Below, piece by piece: positions 26,825 through 35,435 of a DNA stretch of 64,000 nucleotides. Origin of the DNA: Roseobacter sp. (GTDB lineage: Bacteria > Pseudomonadota > Alphaproteobacteria > Rhodobacterales > Rhodobacteraceae). The stretch's first letter is position 1, and every line of letters starts with the position of its first letter. The stretch lies in assembly GCA_002731875.1 (NCBI GenBank), contig PCCY01000010.1, forward strand, positions 1 to 64,000, in the 5' to 3' direction. The notes under the pieces are model-generated. The model was not told the DNA's origin, made no database searches, and saw nothing but the letters and a program-made list of their open reading frames with translations. The position numbers were made by a program, and so were the translations under genes.

Positions 26825-26913
26825 GACAGGTGGCCGAGTGGTCGAAGGCGCACGCCTGGAAAGTGTGTAGGCGGGAGACCGTCTCCAGGGTTCGAATCCC
26901 TGTCTGTCCGCCA
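26825..26913 (+). tRNA. tRNA-Ser (anticodon GGA)
   Basis: Acceptor GGACAGG pairs with TCTGTCC (one G-U), D-arm GGCCGAGTGG, anticodon loop CTGGAAA with GGA, a long variable arm (GGCGGGAGACCGTCTCC region), T-arm GGTTCGAATCC, encoded CCA at 26911-26913. The long variable arm is a class II feature and supports serine. Confidence 0.97.
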
Positions 26914-27022
26914 CTTGCCCTTTCAGTTTGTTCCTTCAGATTTCTGTACGGTAGACAGCGAGGCCGAGCCGGGTTTTCGCAGGTGCACGCGTGGGGCTTG
27001 GTCGGAAAGAATACCGCGCGGA

Positions 27023-27979
27023 TCAACTGCGCGAAAAATAGTCGAGCGACCTGCGAAGATCGTCACCCTCGTATCCGCGACCGATAAAAACAATCTGGTT
27101 TTTGCGGCCAGTGGCACCGGGTGGAAGCAACTCCGGCGGTTGGACGGATTTGCGAACGGCCTGCAATAACAAGGGTCCGGCCGGTGTTGCGAAGACACCC
27201 TTGACCCGGACAAGATCGTCGCCTCGCGCATAGAGAAGCGCAGAAAGCCAGACTGAAAACGTCGCCCAGTCAATATCATCGCCAATGTCGATTTTGGTGG
27301 GCATGATAGGGGCTTCGCCCGCGGCAATGCTGGGCAAATCATACGGTTCAGCCGAAGGAAGTTCCGGAATGCTGAAAGGCTGGCCTTTCACCGCCGCTTC
27401 GATCGGGGCCGAGGGATTAAGCTGTTTCAACGTCGCGATGACTGCGGCAAGTGTTGCGTCGGGTACAGCATCCACTTTGGTCAGGACCATGCGATCCGCA
27501 GACTCGACCTGTGCTCTGCTCAGATATTCACTGTGCAACTGGTCGGCGGCGTTCAGTGCGTCTACCAGTACGACGATCTCGGCTATGCGGACGTGGTGCA
27601 CCAAAACCCCATCGTTTCTGATCGCATCCAATATGGCTGCCGGATCGGCCAGCCCGCTGGTCTCGAGGATTACCTGGTTGGAGCCTCTCTCGGTCGCGGT
27701 TTGCCGCGAGCGTTGATCGCACAGGGTACGCAGCGCGGTAATCAGATCGTTTTTGCCCGTGCAGCAGGCACACCCCCCGGCCAATGTGGTCAAGCTTGCC
27801 GCTCGCGAGGCCAGCAGTGTATCATCCACCGGCGTTTCGGCGGCCTCGTTGACCAGAATATGAGCATTGCCAAAAGCGCCGTCAAAAAGCTGGTGGCGCA
27901 GCCAGGTTGTTTTGCCAGACCCCAGGTAACCACCAAGGATCGTCAAGCGTAGTCGGCTGTCAACTGGCTGTGCAGTCAT
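27023..27979 (-). CDS. G3E GTPase, CobW/COG0523 family
   Basis: 318 aa P-loop GTPase of the SIMIBI/G3E class, members of which deliver or allocate metals (zinc, nickel, cobalt) to target enzymes. Visible are Walker [13 protein letters not shown] (residues 16-27), the metal site GGCACCTG (CxCC type), [10 protein letters not shown] (switch II) and LTKVDAVPD (NKxD-like, here TKVD). The C-terminal CobW_C domain begins near residue 235. It overlaps the upstream small cysteine gene by ATGA and lies downstream of the NodB-fold hydrolase, a metal enzyme that could be its client (inference). Confidence 0.88.
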   Translation of the reverse strand: MTAQPVDSRLRLTILGGYLGSGKTTWLRHQLFDGAFGNAHILVNEAAETPVDDTLLASRAASLTTLAGGCACCTGKNDLITALRTLCDQRSRQTATERGSNQVILETSGLADPAAILDAIRNDGVLVHHVRIAEIVVLVDALNAADQLHSEYLSRAQVESADRMVLTKVDAVPDATLAAVIATLKQLNPSAPIEAAVKGQPFSIPELPSAEPYDLPSIAAGEAPIMPTKIDIGDDIDWATFSVWLSALLYARGDDLVRVKGVFATPAGPLLLQAVRKSVQPPELLPPGATGRKNQIVFIGRGYEGDDLRRSLDYFSRS

Positions 27980-28281
27980 TGGGCTGAGGGGGCGGAAGAT
28001 GTGAAGCGAGGGTCAAGCGGGTCGATCGGATGGCCAAGTTGTCGCGCGCTTTCTTCCCACAGGGCCTCCAGATCGGGGACCAGGGTGGTGCGGCCCGAAA
28101 ACGAAGACAGGGCAAACCCCGGTCCGTGTCCGGGCGTACGTGCATTAAAACCATAGCCACTCAGCAGCTTGTTCAATATTTGCGCACGGCGCAGCTGAAG
28201 CCGAAGCCGGTCGCCGGTATTATCCGCACCAGCGTCGGTCCAGTGGCCGGGGCGGGTCGGGAAACCGCATGCATTGCACAT
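27976..28281 (-). CDS. Small conserved-type protein with N-terminal Cys motif
   Basis: 101 aa protein starting MCNACGFPTRPGHWTDAGA, with a CNAC knuckle and a GHWTDAGA stretch, then a helical segment (RLRLQLRRAQILNKLLSGYG). No known domain recognised. Its stop overlaps the start of the G3E GTPase gene (ATGA), indicating co-translation; it could be an accessory or client of that GTPase. The CxxC motif may hold metal. Confidence 0.7.
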   Translation of the reverse strand: MCNACGFPTRPGHWTDAGADNTGDRLRLQLRRAQILNKLLSGYGFNARTPGHGPGFALSSFSGRTTLVPDLEALWEESARQLGHPIDPLDPRFTSSAPSAQ

Positions 28282-28338
28282 TCAAAATCTCCTGACATGG
28301 CGGAAAGGGTAACGCTGCGTGCATTACTCTTTGGTGTT

Positions 28339-29241
28339 TCAGATCACTTCGGGGCGCTTATCGCCGTCAAACGGGAAGCGTTTGCGGAAATCATCCGCGA
28401 TGGTGTTGAAATCCACCCACTCCACGCCGGAATGCCCGTTGATATATTCGATCAGCCTTTCAAGCATAAGCAGGACCTGCGGGCGGCCTGCGACGTCGGG
28501 GTGAATGGTGATCGGGAACACGCCATATTCCATTTCGCGGTACACCCAGTCAAACTGGTCTTTCCACAACTGTTCAATGTCGCGGGGGCTGACAAAACCG
28601 TGGCTGTTGGGGGCATTCTTGATGAACATCATCGGGGGCAGATCATCCACGTACCAGTTGGCACCGATGTCAACCAGGTCGATCTCTTTACCGTGTTTCA
28701 GCGGGTGCATCCATTCCCCCGCGGTTTTGGAATAGTCGATCACATTCCATTCGTCACCGACCCGCGCATAAAACGGCTGAAAATCGCGGTAACTCTGGCT
28801 GTGATCGTAGGAAAACCCGTATTTGCCCAGAAGCGCCGCCGTCACGTTCGACATTTCCCACCACGGGGCCACATATCCCTTAGGTGCCTCGCCGGTAAGC
28901 CCCTTGATCAGTTCGATGGACTTGACCAGAACGTCCTCCTCCTGGGAAGGCGTCATGGCGACGGGGTTCTCATGCAGATACCCATGTGCGCCAATCTCGT
29001 GACCGGCTTCGACGATCATGTCCATCTCTTTGGGGAATGTCTCGAGCGAGTGGCCGGGAACAAAGAAAGACGTCCGCATTTCATATTTTTTGAACAGTCG
29101 AAGCAAACGGGGCACCCCGACCTCGGTTGCGAAAATGCCGCGCTGTATGTCATTGGGCGAATCGCCGCCCCCATACGAACCAATCTGGCCCGCGACAGAG
29201 TCGATATCCGTGCCGAAGGCACAATAGATTTTTTTGGTCAC
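28339..29241 (-). CDS. NodB-fold hydrolase: cyclic imidase or polysaccharide deacetylase
   Basis: 300 aa metal-dependent hydrolase of the polysaccharide deacetylase (NodB, carbohydrate esterase 4) fold. Metal-site residues are visible: GTDIDS (Asp12, Asp14), [10 protein letters not shown] (His81, His86, His90), and [11 protein letters not shown] near the C-terminus. There is no signal peptide, so it is cytoplasmic, which argues against a cell-wall role. Its pattern ([47 protein letters not shown]) recalls the Helicobacter HP0310 protein and, from memory, bacterial cyclic imidases of this fold. Next to an amidase and an ABC importer, cyclic imide ring opening is the more likely job. GTG start with AGGAG upstream. 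Confidence 0.8.
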   Translation of the reverse strand: MTKKIYCAFGTDIDSVAGQIGSYGGGDSPNDIQRGIFATEVGVPRLLRLFKKYEMRTSFFVPGHSLETFPKEMDMIVEAGHEIGAHGYLHENPVAMTPSQEEDVLVKSIELIKGLTGEAPKGYVAPWWEMSNVTAALLGKYGFSYDHSQSYRDFQPFYARVGDEWNVIDYSKTAGEWMHPLKHGKEIDLVDIGANWYVDDLPPMMFIKNAPNSHGFVSPRDIEQLWKDQFDWVYREMEYGVFPITIHPDVAGRPQVLLMLERLIEYINGHSGVEWVDFNTIADDFRKRFPFDGDKRPEVI

Positions 29242-29285
29242 TTTTCGGTCTCCTCTTGGTTTTTGCAGTGTTTGTCATGGCGGTG

Positions 29286-30638
29286 TCAGCCGCGGATGAT
29301 GTCCTCGCAGCCCAAAGCTGCCCGTAGTAACGCCGTGTCTTGTCCGGTCGGGGCAGACAGCAGAAAACCTGTCGGCATGCCATCGGCGTCGGTCCCGTTT
29401 GGAATGGACACACCGCACCAATCCAGGAAATTTCCCAAACTGGTGTTGCGCAGCGTCAGTCCATTGTGGCGAAAGAATTCGTCTTGATCCGCTTCCAGGG
29501 GCGCGGTTTCCATCGCAGTGGTCGCTGTTGTCGGACACAGGACGATGGCATTCGCGATCCTTGCTGCGGTCGATGCCATAAGCCGGTACCGGGCTTCCTG
29601 AAGCATAAGAACATCAACCGCGCTCATGGTTTCCGCCAGCTTGATGCGGCGCACCACCCGTGCATCCATCTGCGCTGCGGCGGGGCCGCACACCCGGTCA
29701 CGGTGTATCATCAGAGCCTCTGCACCCGCCAGAAACCCGTGACGCGCGATCAAATCGCTAAGCTCGGACAGTTCGGGCAATGAAATACGCGTGACCTTAG
29801 CACCTGCTGACTCGAGCCGTGCTACCGTGGCGTCGAAATTTGCTGAAACAGCAGGCATCACCCCGTCAAACAGGATCTGGTCGGGGATAACGAAGGACAA
29901 TGTCTTGGCGGGCACGGCCTCGGCCTCGGGCCTGTCTTTGCCTCGCAGCACCGCATCGAACAAGGCGCAATCGGCCACGGTGTGGGCCAGCGGTCCAATT
30001 GTGTCTAGAGACGGGGCCAGCGGATAGACCCCTTGCATCGAATACCGACGCGATGAGGTCTTGTAGCCGACAACTCCATTGAACGACGCGGGAATTCTGA
30101 CCGACCCTCCGGTGTCGGACCCCATCGACAGAGGCACGATGCCAGCCGACACCACCACCCCCGAGGCCGAAGACGACCCGCCGGGACTGCGTGTTTGTCC
30201 TGTCGGTGCATGTATGTTGCGCGGGGTCCCGTAATGGGGGTTAAGTCCGATGCCGGAATAGGCGAATTCGGTCATGTTTACGGTTCCGGTGGTAACCATT
30301 CCTGCCCTGTGGGCCGTCGCAACGACCTGGGCGTCTGCCGTTGCCGGCGGATCGGTCCTGGTGACGACGGCCCCGGCGGTGGTCACGCGACCCTTCAGGT
30401 CAAAAAGATCCTTCCATGCGACAGGAACCCCGTCGAGAGGGCTGGCGGGCAGCCCGGCCTGAAGCCGCAAGCGCGACGCATGTGCTTCGACCATCGCCCG
30501 TGAGCGCGTGGTTTCGATATAGATCGCGCTGTCGCCATGTTGCTCGAGGCGCTCGTATACCTCTTCGGCCAACGTAACCGGGTCTAGTTTTCCCGTCCTC
30601 AGGCGTTCTGAAATCTCAGTTGCGGTGGCATGAACCAT
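29286..30638 (-). CDS. Amidase (amidase-signature family)
   Basis: 450 aa serine amidohydrolase of the amidase-signature family, cytoplasmic. The Ser-cisSer-Lys triad can be placed: Lys76 in VPVAWKDLFDL, Ser155 in GGSSSASG, and nucleophile Ser179 in SDTGGSVRIPA. Start 30638 (MVHATATEISERL) was preferred to 30686 because it lies 11 bases after the ATPase stop with AGGA upstream. It could hydrolyse the half-amide produced by the neighbouring imidase-like enzyme, but the family is too broad to name a substrate; GatA is unlikely because gatC and gatB are absent. Confidence 0.88.
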   Translation of the reverse strand: MVHATATEISERLRTGKLDPVTLAEEVYERLEQHGDSAIYIETTRSRAMVEAHASRLRLQAGLPASPLDGVPVAWKDLFDLKGRVTTAGAVVTRTDPPATADAQVVATAHRAGMVTTGTVNMTEFAYSGIGLNPHYGTPRNIHAPTGQTRSPGGSSSASGVVVSAGIVPLSMGSDTGGSVRIPASFNGVVGYKTSSRRYSMQGVYPLAPSLDTIGPLAHTVADCALFDAVLRGKDRPEAEAVPAKTLSFVIPDQILFDGVMPAVSANFDATVARLESAGAKVTRISLPELSELSDLIARHGFLAGAEALMIHRDRVCGPAAAQMDARVVRRIKLAETMSAVDVLMLQEARYRLMASTAARIANAIVLCPTTATTAMETAPLEADQDEFFRHNGLTLRNTSLGNFLDWCGVSIPNGTDADGMPTGFLLSAPTGQDTALLRAALGCEDIIRG

Positions 30639-30649
30639 TGTTTTGCGTC

Positions 30650-31756
30650 CTAGCGGTCGATCACGGTAGCATTGGCGGATTTCCACGCGACGAAAGCACT
30701 TCCCCCGGCTTTCAACCTGTCGCGATACTTGTCGACATGGCCTTCGACATTGATCTGCTTGCCATCATCAAAACGCACGACCATGTGCATGATGTGACCC
30801 ACGATCTGCAAACGTTCTATGGTGCAGGGGATCGCGTTTGAACCAAAGGCGGCGCGCATTTCTGATTCGGGCACATCGGCGGGAACCAGATCAACCGCCT
30901 CCGCGGGCAGGATTATGCTCATCTCGCGACCCACATGTGCATCGGTTTTGGCGCGGTTGGCACCGGCCAAATTGCCGAACGCTGTTTGCAGAAACACGTT
31001 GCCGTTCTGCTGCGATGTGACCGTGCCGGGCAGGATCGTGTTGGAACCGATAAACCGGGCCACAAACTGACTGCTGGGACGCGTGTACAGTTCGCGCGGC
31101 GGGCTGATCTGTTCGATCCGGCCCGCATTCATCACGACGATACGGTCCGACAGGGCAAGCGCTTCGGATTGGGCATGGGTCACGAACACAAAAGTGATGC
31201 CCAGATCGCGCTGCAGCAGCTTCAGTTCGTTTTGAATACTCTTGCGAAGGTTTGCATCAAGCGCGCCAAGCGGTTCGTCCAGCAACAGGATGTCCGGTTC
31301 GACCACAAGCGAACGTGCCAGGGCTATACGCTGTCGCTGGCCGCCCGATAGCCGTGCTGTCGGCATCTGGGCAATATCGCTCAGACCCAGCTTTTCAAGG
31401 ATTTGATCAACCTTGCGATCGGCCTGCGCCTTTGGCATTTGCTTGACTTCAAGGCCAAACAGGACGTTCTGCCGCACGTTCATGTGTGGAAACAGCGCGT
31501 AGTTCTGGAAGATCATCGAGGTCGGGCGTTTTTCGGGTAGCTGATCGTTTACGCGTTTGCCTCGGATCATCAGGTCGCCTGAGGTGACTGTCTCGAAGCC
31601 GGAAATCATCCGCAAGGTCGTAGATTTTCCGCAGCCCGAGGGGCCAAGAAAGGCAATGAACTCGCCTTTTTCGACGCTCAGATTGAAGTCGATGACGGCC
31701 GGAGTTCCATTGTCGTAGGTCTTGTAGACATTTGTGAGCTGAAGATCGTAGGCCAA
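30650..31756 (-). CDS. ABC importer ATPase, PotA-like (canonical site)
   Basis: 368 aa nucleotide-binding subunit of a spermidine/putrescine-type importer. It has Walker A GPSGCGKST (38-46), signature LSGGQRQRIALARS, Walker B DILLLDEPLGALD, and an intact H-loop VTHAQSEA with His194, then a C-terminal TOBE domain. The TTG start at 31756 (MAYDLQLTNVYKTY) has AGGAC upstream; the longer upstream frame reads through the intergenic gap and is not protein-like. It lies between the binding-protein gene and the amidase. A second, different ATPase gene opens the same operon, so the importer may use a heterodimer. Confidence 0.87.
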   Translation of the reverse strand: MAYDLQLTNVYKTYDNGTPAVIDFNLSVEKGEFIAFLGPSGCGKSTTLRMISGFETVTSGDLMIRGKRVNDQLPEKRPTSMIFQNYALFPHMNVRQNVLFGLEVKQMPKAQADRKVDQILEKLGLSDIAQMPTARLSGGQRQRIALARSLVVEPDILLLDEPLGALDANLRKSIQNELKLLQRDLGITFVFVTHAQSEALALSDRIVVMNAGRIEQISPPRELYTRPSSQFVARFIGSNTILPGTVTSQQNGNVFLQTAFGNLAGANRAKTDAHVGREMSIILPAEAVDLVPADVPESEMRAAFGSNAIPCTIERLQIVGHIMHMVVRFDDGKQINVEGHVDKYRDRLKAGGSAFVAWKSANATVIDR

Positions 31757-31826
31757 GGGAAACGTCCTGTTCGTGATAAAAGGGAAGGGTGGGTTCAGCC
31801 GGTAACCCGGCTGAACCATCCGTGAT

Positions 31827-33050
31827 TTAGGCTGACAGGAATTCGTCCCATTTGCGGATGAGAAGGTCATATTCGTCGGGCCACTGGTGCCAGTAAGCGA
31901 CGTTCGCCGCACGCTCTTCCAATGAACCGCCGTCGCGCAGGTCGCCTTCCTTGATGCCGCGCTCGGCTTCGCCGACCCAGGGTTTCCCCTCGTACCAGAA
32001 CGCGTATTTATCGGGATCCATGACGTTCTTGACGTTTGTGGTCGGCGAATAATAACCCTGTTCGGACACGGCAATCGCGGGAGGACCGGAGAGCCAGTAA
32101 TCGGCATATGCAGTGACGGCTTCGAGGTTCGGAGAGGTTTTTAGCGGTGCCACGCCGATCGCCCAGCCACGATAGCCGCTTTTCATCGTCGCATAGGAGC
32201 ATTCAACACCCTGCGCCTTGACCGCCATGACAGCAGGCTGCCATGCGTCGGCAATCACCATCTCGCCCGATGCGAGCAGGTTCACCAGTTCGCCGAAGTC
32301 GCCCCAAAGTGCGCGGAACTGACCTTCTTTCTTTTTCGAAATCAGGAACTTGGCCGCTTCTTCGATGGCTGCTGCATCGGGGTTCCCCGGGTTGCTTACT
32401 TCAAGAAGTCCCAGTTCGTTCATGGCCAGAACCGCCTGACCAAAGGCAATCAGAGGGTCAACGTTGAGGCCGGTCTTGCCCTTGAACTTCGGGTCAAACA
32501 ACGCCGACCAGTTCGATGCTTCCTCGGCGTCTACCAGATCGGGGCGATAACCGATGGAATCGTAGTTATAAACCGTCGGCACCATGTTCAGGCGTGTCTG
32601 GCTTTCGTCTTCCCAGATTTGACCGACGATTTGCTGGTTCAGCGCCCAACGGTCCGACGGCTTTGTGAAGGTTTCGCGAATACCGGCCCAATTGGTCAGA
32701 TCCGCCGCAGCGACCGGGGCCAATTTGTCTGTGGCAACCATTGCGGCCAGACGTTCGCCGATGATCTCCCAGCAGTCGTATGCATCCGACCCAGACAGGA
32801 TTTCGGTTTGGGTGTTTGGAAAGATATCTGCCTTGCCGCTGACCGATCCGACGCCCGACTGCGCCTTGAAATCGTTCAATATGCGCTCTTGCACAGTCAC
32901 GGACAGGCCGACTGTGCGCAGTTCCTGATTGCCCAGGTTCGCGGCAAAGGCTTGTTGGGCACCAAGGAACGGCATCCCACCGGCTGCCAGCGCGGCCCCG
33001 CCAGCAGTCGTCTTCAGAAAGTTGCGCCTTGAGAAATTTGAGTGTGTCAC
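31827..33050 (-). CDS. Tat-exported solute-binding protein, PotD-like
   Basis: Periplasmic ligand-binding subunit (407 aa) for the adjacent importer. The N-terminus carries a twin-arginine signal SRRNFLKT (7-14), hydrophobic AGGAALAAGG, and a likely cut after AQQAFA near residue 35. The mature protein is a type II binding fold: AYDCWEIIGERL, VYNYDSIGYRPDL, FKGKTGLNVDP, SGEMVIADAWQPAVM, DYWLSGPPAIAVSEQGYY. GTG start with AAGGAG upstream. Ligand unknown; the polyamine-type family also carries amino-acid-like and opine-like compounds. It is homologous to the leaderless protein at 38602-39837. Confidence 0.9.
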   Translation of the reverse strand: MTHSNFSRRNFLKTTAGGAALAAGGMPFLGAQQAFAANLGNQELRTVGLSVTVQERILNDFKAQSGVGSVSGKADIFPNTQTEILSGSDAYDCWEIIGERLAAMVATDKLAPVAAADLTNWAGIRETFTKPSDRWALNQQIVGQIWEDESQTRLNMVPTVYNYDSIGYRPDLVDAEEASNWSALFDPKFKGKTGLNVDPLIAFGQAVLAMNELGLLEVSNPGNPDAAAIEEAAKFLISKKKEGQFRALWGDFGELVNLLASGEMVIADAWQPAVMAVKAQGVECSYATMKSGYRGWAIGVAPLKTSPNLEAVTAYADYWLSGPPAIAVSEQGYYSPTTNVKNVMDPDKYAFWYEGKPWVGEAERGIKEGDLRDGGSLEERAANVAYWHQWPDEYDLLIRKWDEFLSA

Positions 33051-33115
33051 TTGTCTTCTCCTTGTTGAGGTCGTTTTATTTTTGCAGTTTCGGAGGGCTG
33101 GCCCTCCGTACGTGT

Positions 33116-33871
33116 TCAGTAGCGCCCGACCATCAGCCCACCGTCCACCGTAATGACTTGTCCGGTCAGATAGCGCGCGGCATCCGACGCGAGAAATCCC
33201 ACCACATCAGCGATGTCATCGGGTTGTCCGATGCGGCCCAATGGGACGATATCGCCCACGGTCTTGGCACCTTCGGGGCCAAGGGAATGTTTCTCGGATA
33301 AAAGCTGGGCGGTGCGGATGTAACCCGGCGCGATGCCGTTCACGCGTATCCCACTGCGGCCCAATTCAACCGCAAGTCCGCGCACCAACCCGACCACACC
33401 GGCCTTGGCCGATGAATAATGCACATGCTCATCCCACCCATAGGCCACACCCATGATCGAGGATAAGCAGATAATCGAACCGCCGCCGCGCGCTTTCATG
33501 CCAGCGGCCGCCGGGCGAATGACCCGCAGCATCCCCTTGAGGTCGATGTCAAAGGTCTGGTCCCATTTTTCGTCGGTTAGCTGTTCTATCGGTACCCGGC
33601 GCGCGATACCCGCGTTGGCGACAATGGTGTCAATCCTGCCAAAGCGGGTCTCGATATCCTTGACCACAGAGTTGGCGCGGGTAGTGTCTCTTACATCCAG
33701 GTGCTGAAACTCGGCCTCACCGCCGGCTTTGCGAATTTCCTGAACGACGCTGCGGCCGTCATCCTCGAGAACATCGGTGACGACGACGTGATCACCCCGT
33801 GCGGCGAGCATCTTGGCCGTCGCACGTCCAATGCCGATACCGGCCCCCGTGATCAATGCGATTGATGTCAT
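33116..33871 (-). CDS. Short-chain dehydrogenase/reductase
   Basis: 251 aa NAD(P)-dependent oxidoreductase. Cofactor motif TGAGIGIGRA near residue 8, acidic VTDVLEDD after beta 2 (favours NAD), NAG in VANAGIARR, catalytic Ser in CLSSIMG and YSSAKAG (YxxxK), C-terminal LTGQVITVDGG. Start 33871 has GGGAGA upstream and overlaps the stop of the other dehydrogenase by ATGA; the longer frame from 34018 would run through that gene. Probably oxidises a hydroxyl group of the imported compound. Substrate unknown. Confidence 0.88.
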   Translation of the reverse strand: MTSIALITGAGIGIGRATAKMLAARGDHVVVTDVLEDDGRSVVQEIRKAGGEAEFQHLDVRDTTRANSVVKDIETRFGRIDTIVANAGIARRVPIEQLTDEKWDQTFDIDLKGMLRVIRPAAAGMKARGGGSIICLSSIMGVAYGWDEHVHYSSAKAGVVGLVRGLAVELGRSGIRVNGIAPGYIRTAQLLSEKHSLGPEGAKTVGDIVPLGRIGQPDDIADVVGFLASDAARYLTGQVITVDGGLMVGRY

Positions 33872-34584
33872 AACATTACGTCTCCCGAATTTGGTGACAG
33901 TGTCTGGCCCACATAAAGGCGTGCCGCGTCGGAACATAGAAACGCAACGGTTTCTGCCACGTCCTCCGGTTCTCCGAAGTGGCCCAATGGCAGGTCGGCG
34001 GCCTTGGCATTGCGCCAATCTTCCGAGAGCGCGCGCACCAGCGGGGTGTTGATCGGGCCGGGGGCCACTGCGTTAACACGCACGCCTTGGTTCGATACCT
34101 CTCGTGCCAAAGCCTTGGTCAGCCCGATTATGGCCGCCTTCGCAGCAGAATAATGAACCAGCTCAACACCGCCAATCTGGCCAAGCTGCGAGGCCATGTT
34201 CACCACGCAGCCTGATTTCCGGGTCAGCATGTCGGGCAACACCGCGCGGGTGCACAGGAACGTTCCGCGCAGGTGCACGGCAATCATCCGGTCGAATTCG
34301 GCAGGGTCCAGATCCACAAACCGGGACTGGTGGACGTGACCTGCGTTGTTTACCAGATGTGTTGCAGGGCCGTATGCGTCAACGCAGGCTTGTATCATCC
34401 CTGCGACATCGGCCTCGTTCGAAATGTCGCCTTGCACGGCCAGTCCGCCAATGTCATCGGCGGCTTTGTTGGCAGCATCGCCGTCATAATCATTGACCAC
34501 CACATTATAATCCAGCGCGGCAAGCTTTCTTGCGACCGCAAGGCCTATGCCTGATCCGGCACCGGTTACGATTACGGTGCTCAT
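33868..34584 (-). CDS. Short-chain dehydrogenase/reductase
   Basis: 238 aa, second dehydrogenase of the importer operon: TGAGSGIGLAV cofactor loop, VVNDYDGDAA, VNNAGHVHQ, NMASQLGQIGG (here Ser at the usual catalytic place), YSAAKAAI, and a final VGQTLSPNSGDV. Overlaps by ATGA with both the permease upstream and the next dehydrogenase. The two are only moderately alike, so they likely act on different steps or on a heteromer, not as a recent duplication. Confidence 0.87.
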   Translation of the reverse strand: MSTVIVTGAGSGIGLAVARKLAALDYNVVVNDYDGDAANKAADDIGGLAVQGDISNEADVAGMIQACVDAYGPATHLVNNAGHVHQSRFVDLDPAEFDRMIAVHLRGTFLCTRAVLPDMLTRKSGCVVNMASQLGQIGGVELVHYSAAKAAIIGLTKALAREVSNQGVRVNAVAPGPINTPLVRALSEDWRNAKAADLPLGHFGEPEDVAETVAFLCSDAARLYVGQTLSPNSGDVML

Positions 34585-35432
34585 GCGATATCCTCCTGCA
34601 TCGCCATCTTTTTGGCGCGCCGCACGCTCAGGCCCATCAAGATGCCATAGACAGCCAATAGAGCGAACGAGAACAGTGTCGTCATCACCCCGAATGCAAA
34701 GATGTTCGGGTGGATTTCGACCGAAAATGTTCCGTAAATCGCCAGTGGCAGGGTCTGGTCACGTCCCGATGCGAACAAAGTGCGAGGGAATTCATCAAAG
34801 CTGAGGGTAAATGCGAACAGCATCGCCGACAGGACCCCAGGGAAGATAAGCGGAAATGTTACCTTGCGAAATGTCGTCATCGGCGACACGCCCAACGACC
34901 ACGATGCTTCTTCAACAGAGCCGTCAAAGCGGTTAAGAATGGCCAGCATCACAAGGAAAGCAAAGGGAAAAGTGTAAACCACATGGGCCAGAAACGCCGT
35001 GCTCCACCAGTGACGTTCAACCCCCACGACGTTGTTGGCCAACAGCGAAGTCCCCAAGCCGGTCAGGACACCGGGCACCATCATGCCCAACACGATCAGG
35101 TAAAACACGATGCCCGCGCCGCGAAACCGCTTGCGGAAAGCCTGTGCAGCCATGACACCCAGCACGGTTGCGGTAACCATGGTCATAAAGGCCAATGTTA
35201 GTGAACGTACCAGTGCCTCTCCCACGGGCAGGGGCGCGATGCGGGATGGCGGGGTCAGACCAAAAAGATGCTTGTACCAGTAGGTCGACCATTCAATGAT
35301 CGGAAACTGCGGGCCGCCCTCTGGCCCTTGTTGGAAGGACAGGATGCCCAACACAATGAACGGACCGTATAGGAACAGGATGAACAAGCCGACATAAACA
35401 GCGAGGATCGGTTTCAAGACCTTGGATTCCAT
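34581..35432 (-). CDS. ABC importer permease, PotC-like
   Basis: 283 aa inner-membrane subunit with six helices. It has the ATPase-coupling EAA loop EEASWSLGVSPMTTFRKVTFPLIFPG near residues 180-205. The N-terminal helix (AVYVGLFILFLYGPFIVLGILSF) is typical of PotC-type permeases. It is followed three bases after the partner permease and overlaps the first dehydrogenase gene. Confidence 0.92.
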   Translation of the reverse strand: MESKVLKPILAVYVGLFILFLYGPFIVLGILSFQQGPEGGPQFPIIEWSTYWYKHLFGLTPPSRIAPLPVGEALVRSLTLAFMTMVTATVLGVMAAQAFRKRFRGAGIVFYLIVLGMMVPGVLTGLGTSLLANNVVGVERHWWSTAFLAHVVYTFPFAFLVMLAILNRFDGSVEEASWSLGVSPMTTFRKVTFPLIFPGVLSAMLFAFTLSFDEFPRTLFASGRDQTLPLAIYGTFSVEIHPNIFAFGVMTTLFSFALLAVYGILMGLSVRRAKKMAMQEDIA

Positions 35433-35435
35433 CGA

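Noticed and set aside
28030-29487. 485-codon plus-strand frame across the NodB and amidase genes
   Set aside because: The opposite strand carries clear hydrolase motifs and operon-like overlaps; this frame crosses gene borders and looks like complementary-strand codon bias.
31757-32107. N-terminal extension of the PotA-like ATPase
   Set aside because: The upstream part overlaps the binding-protein gene in another frame and is not protein-like; the TTG at 31756 starts the normal domain.
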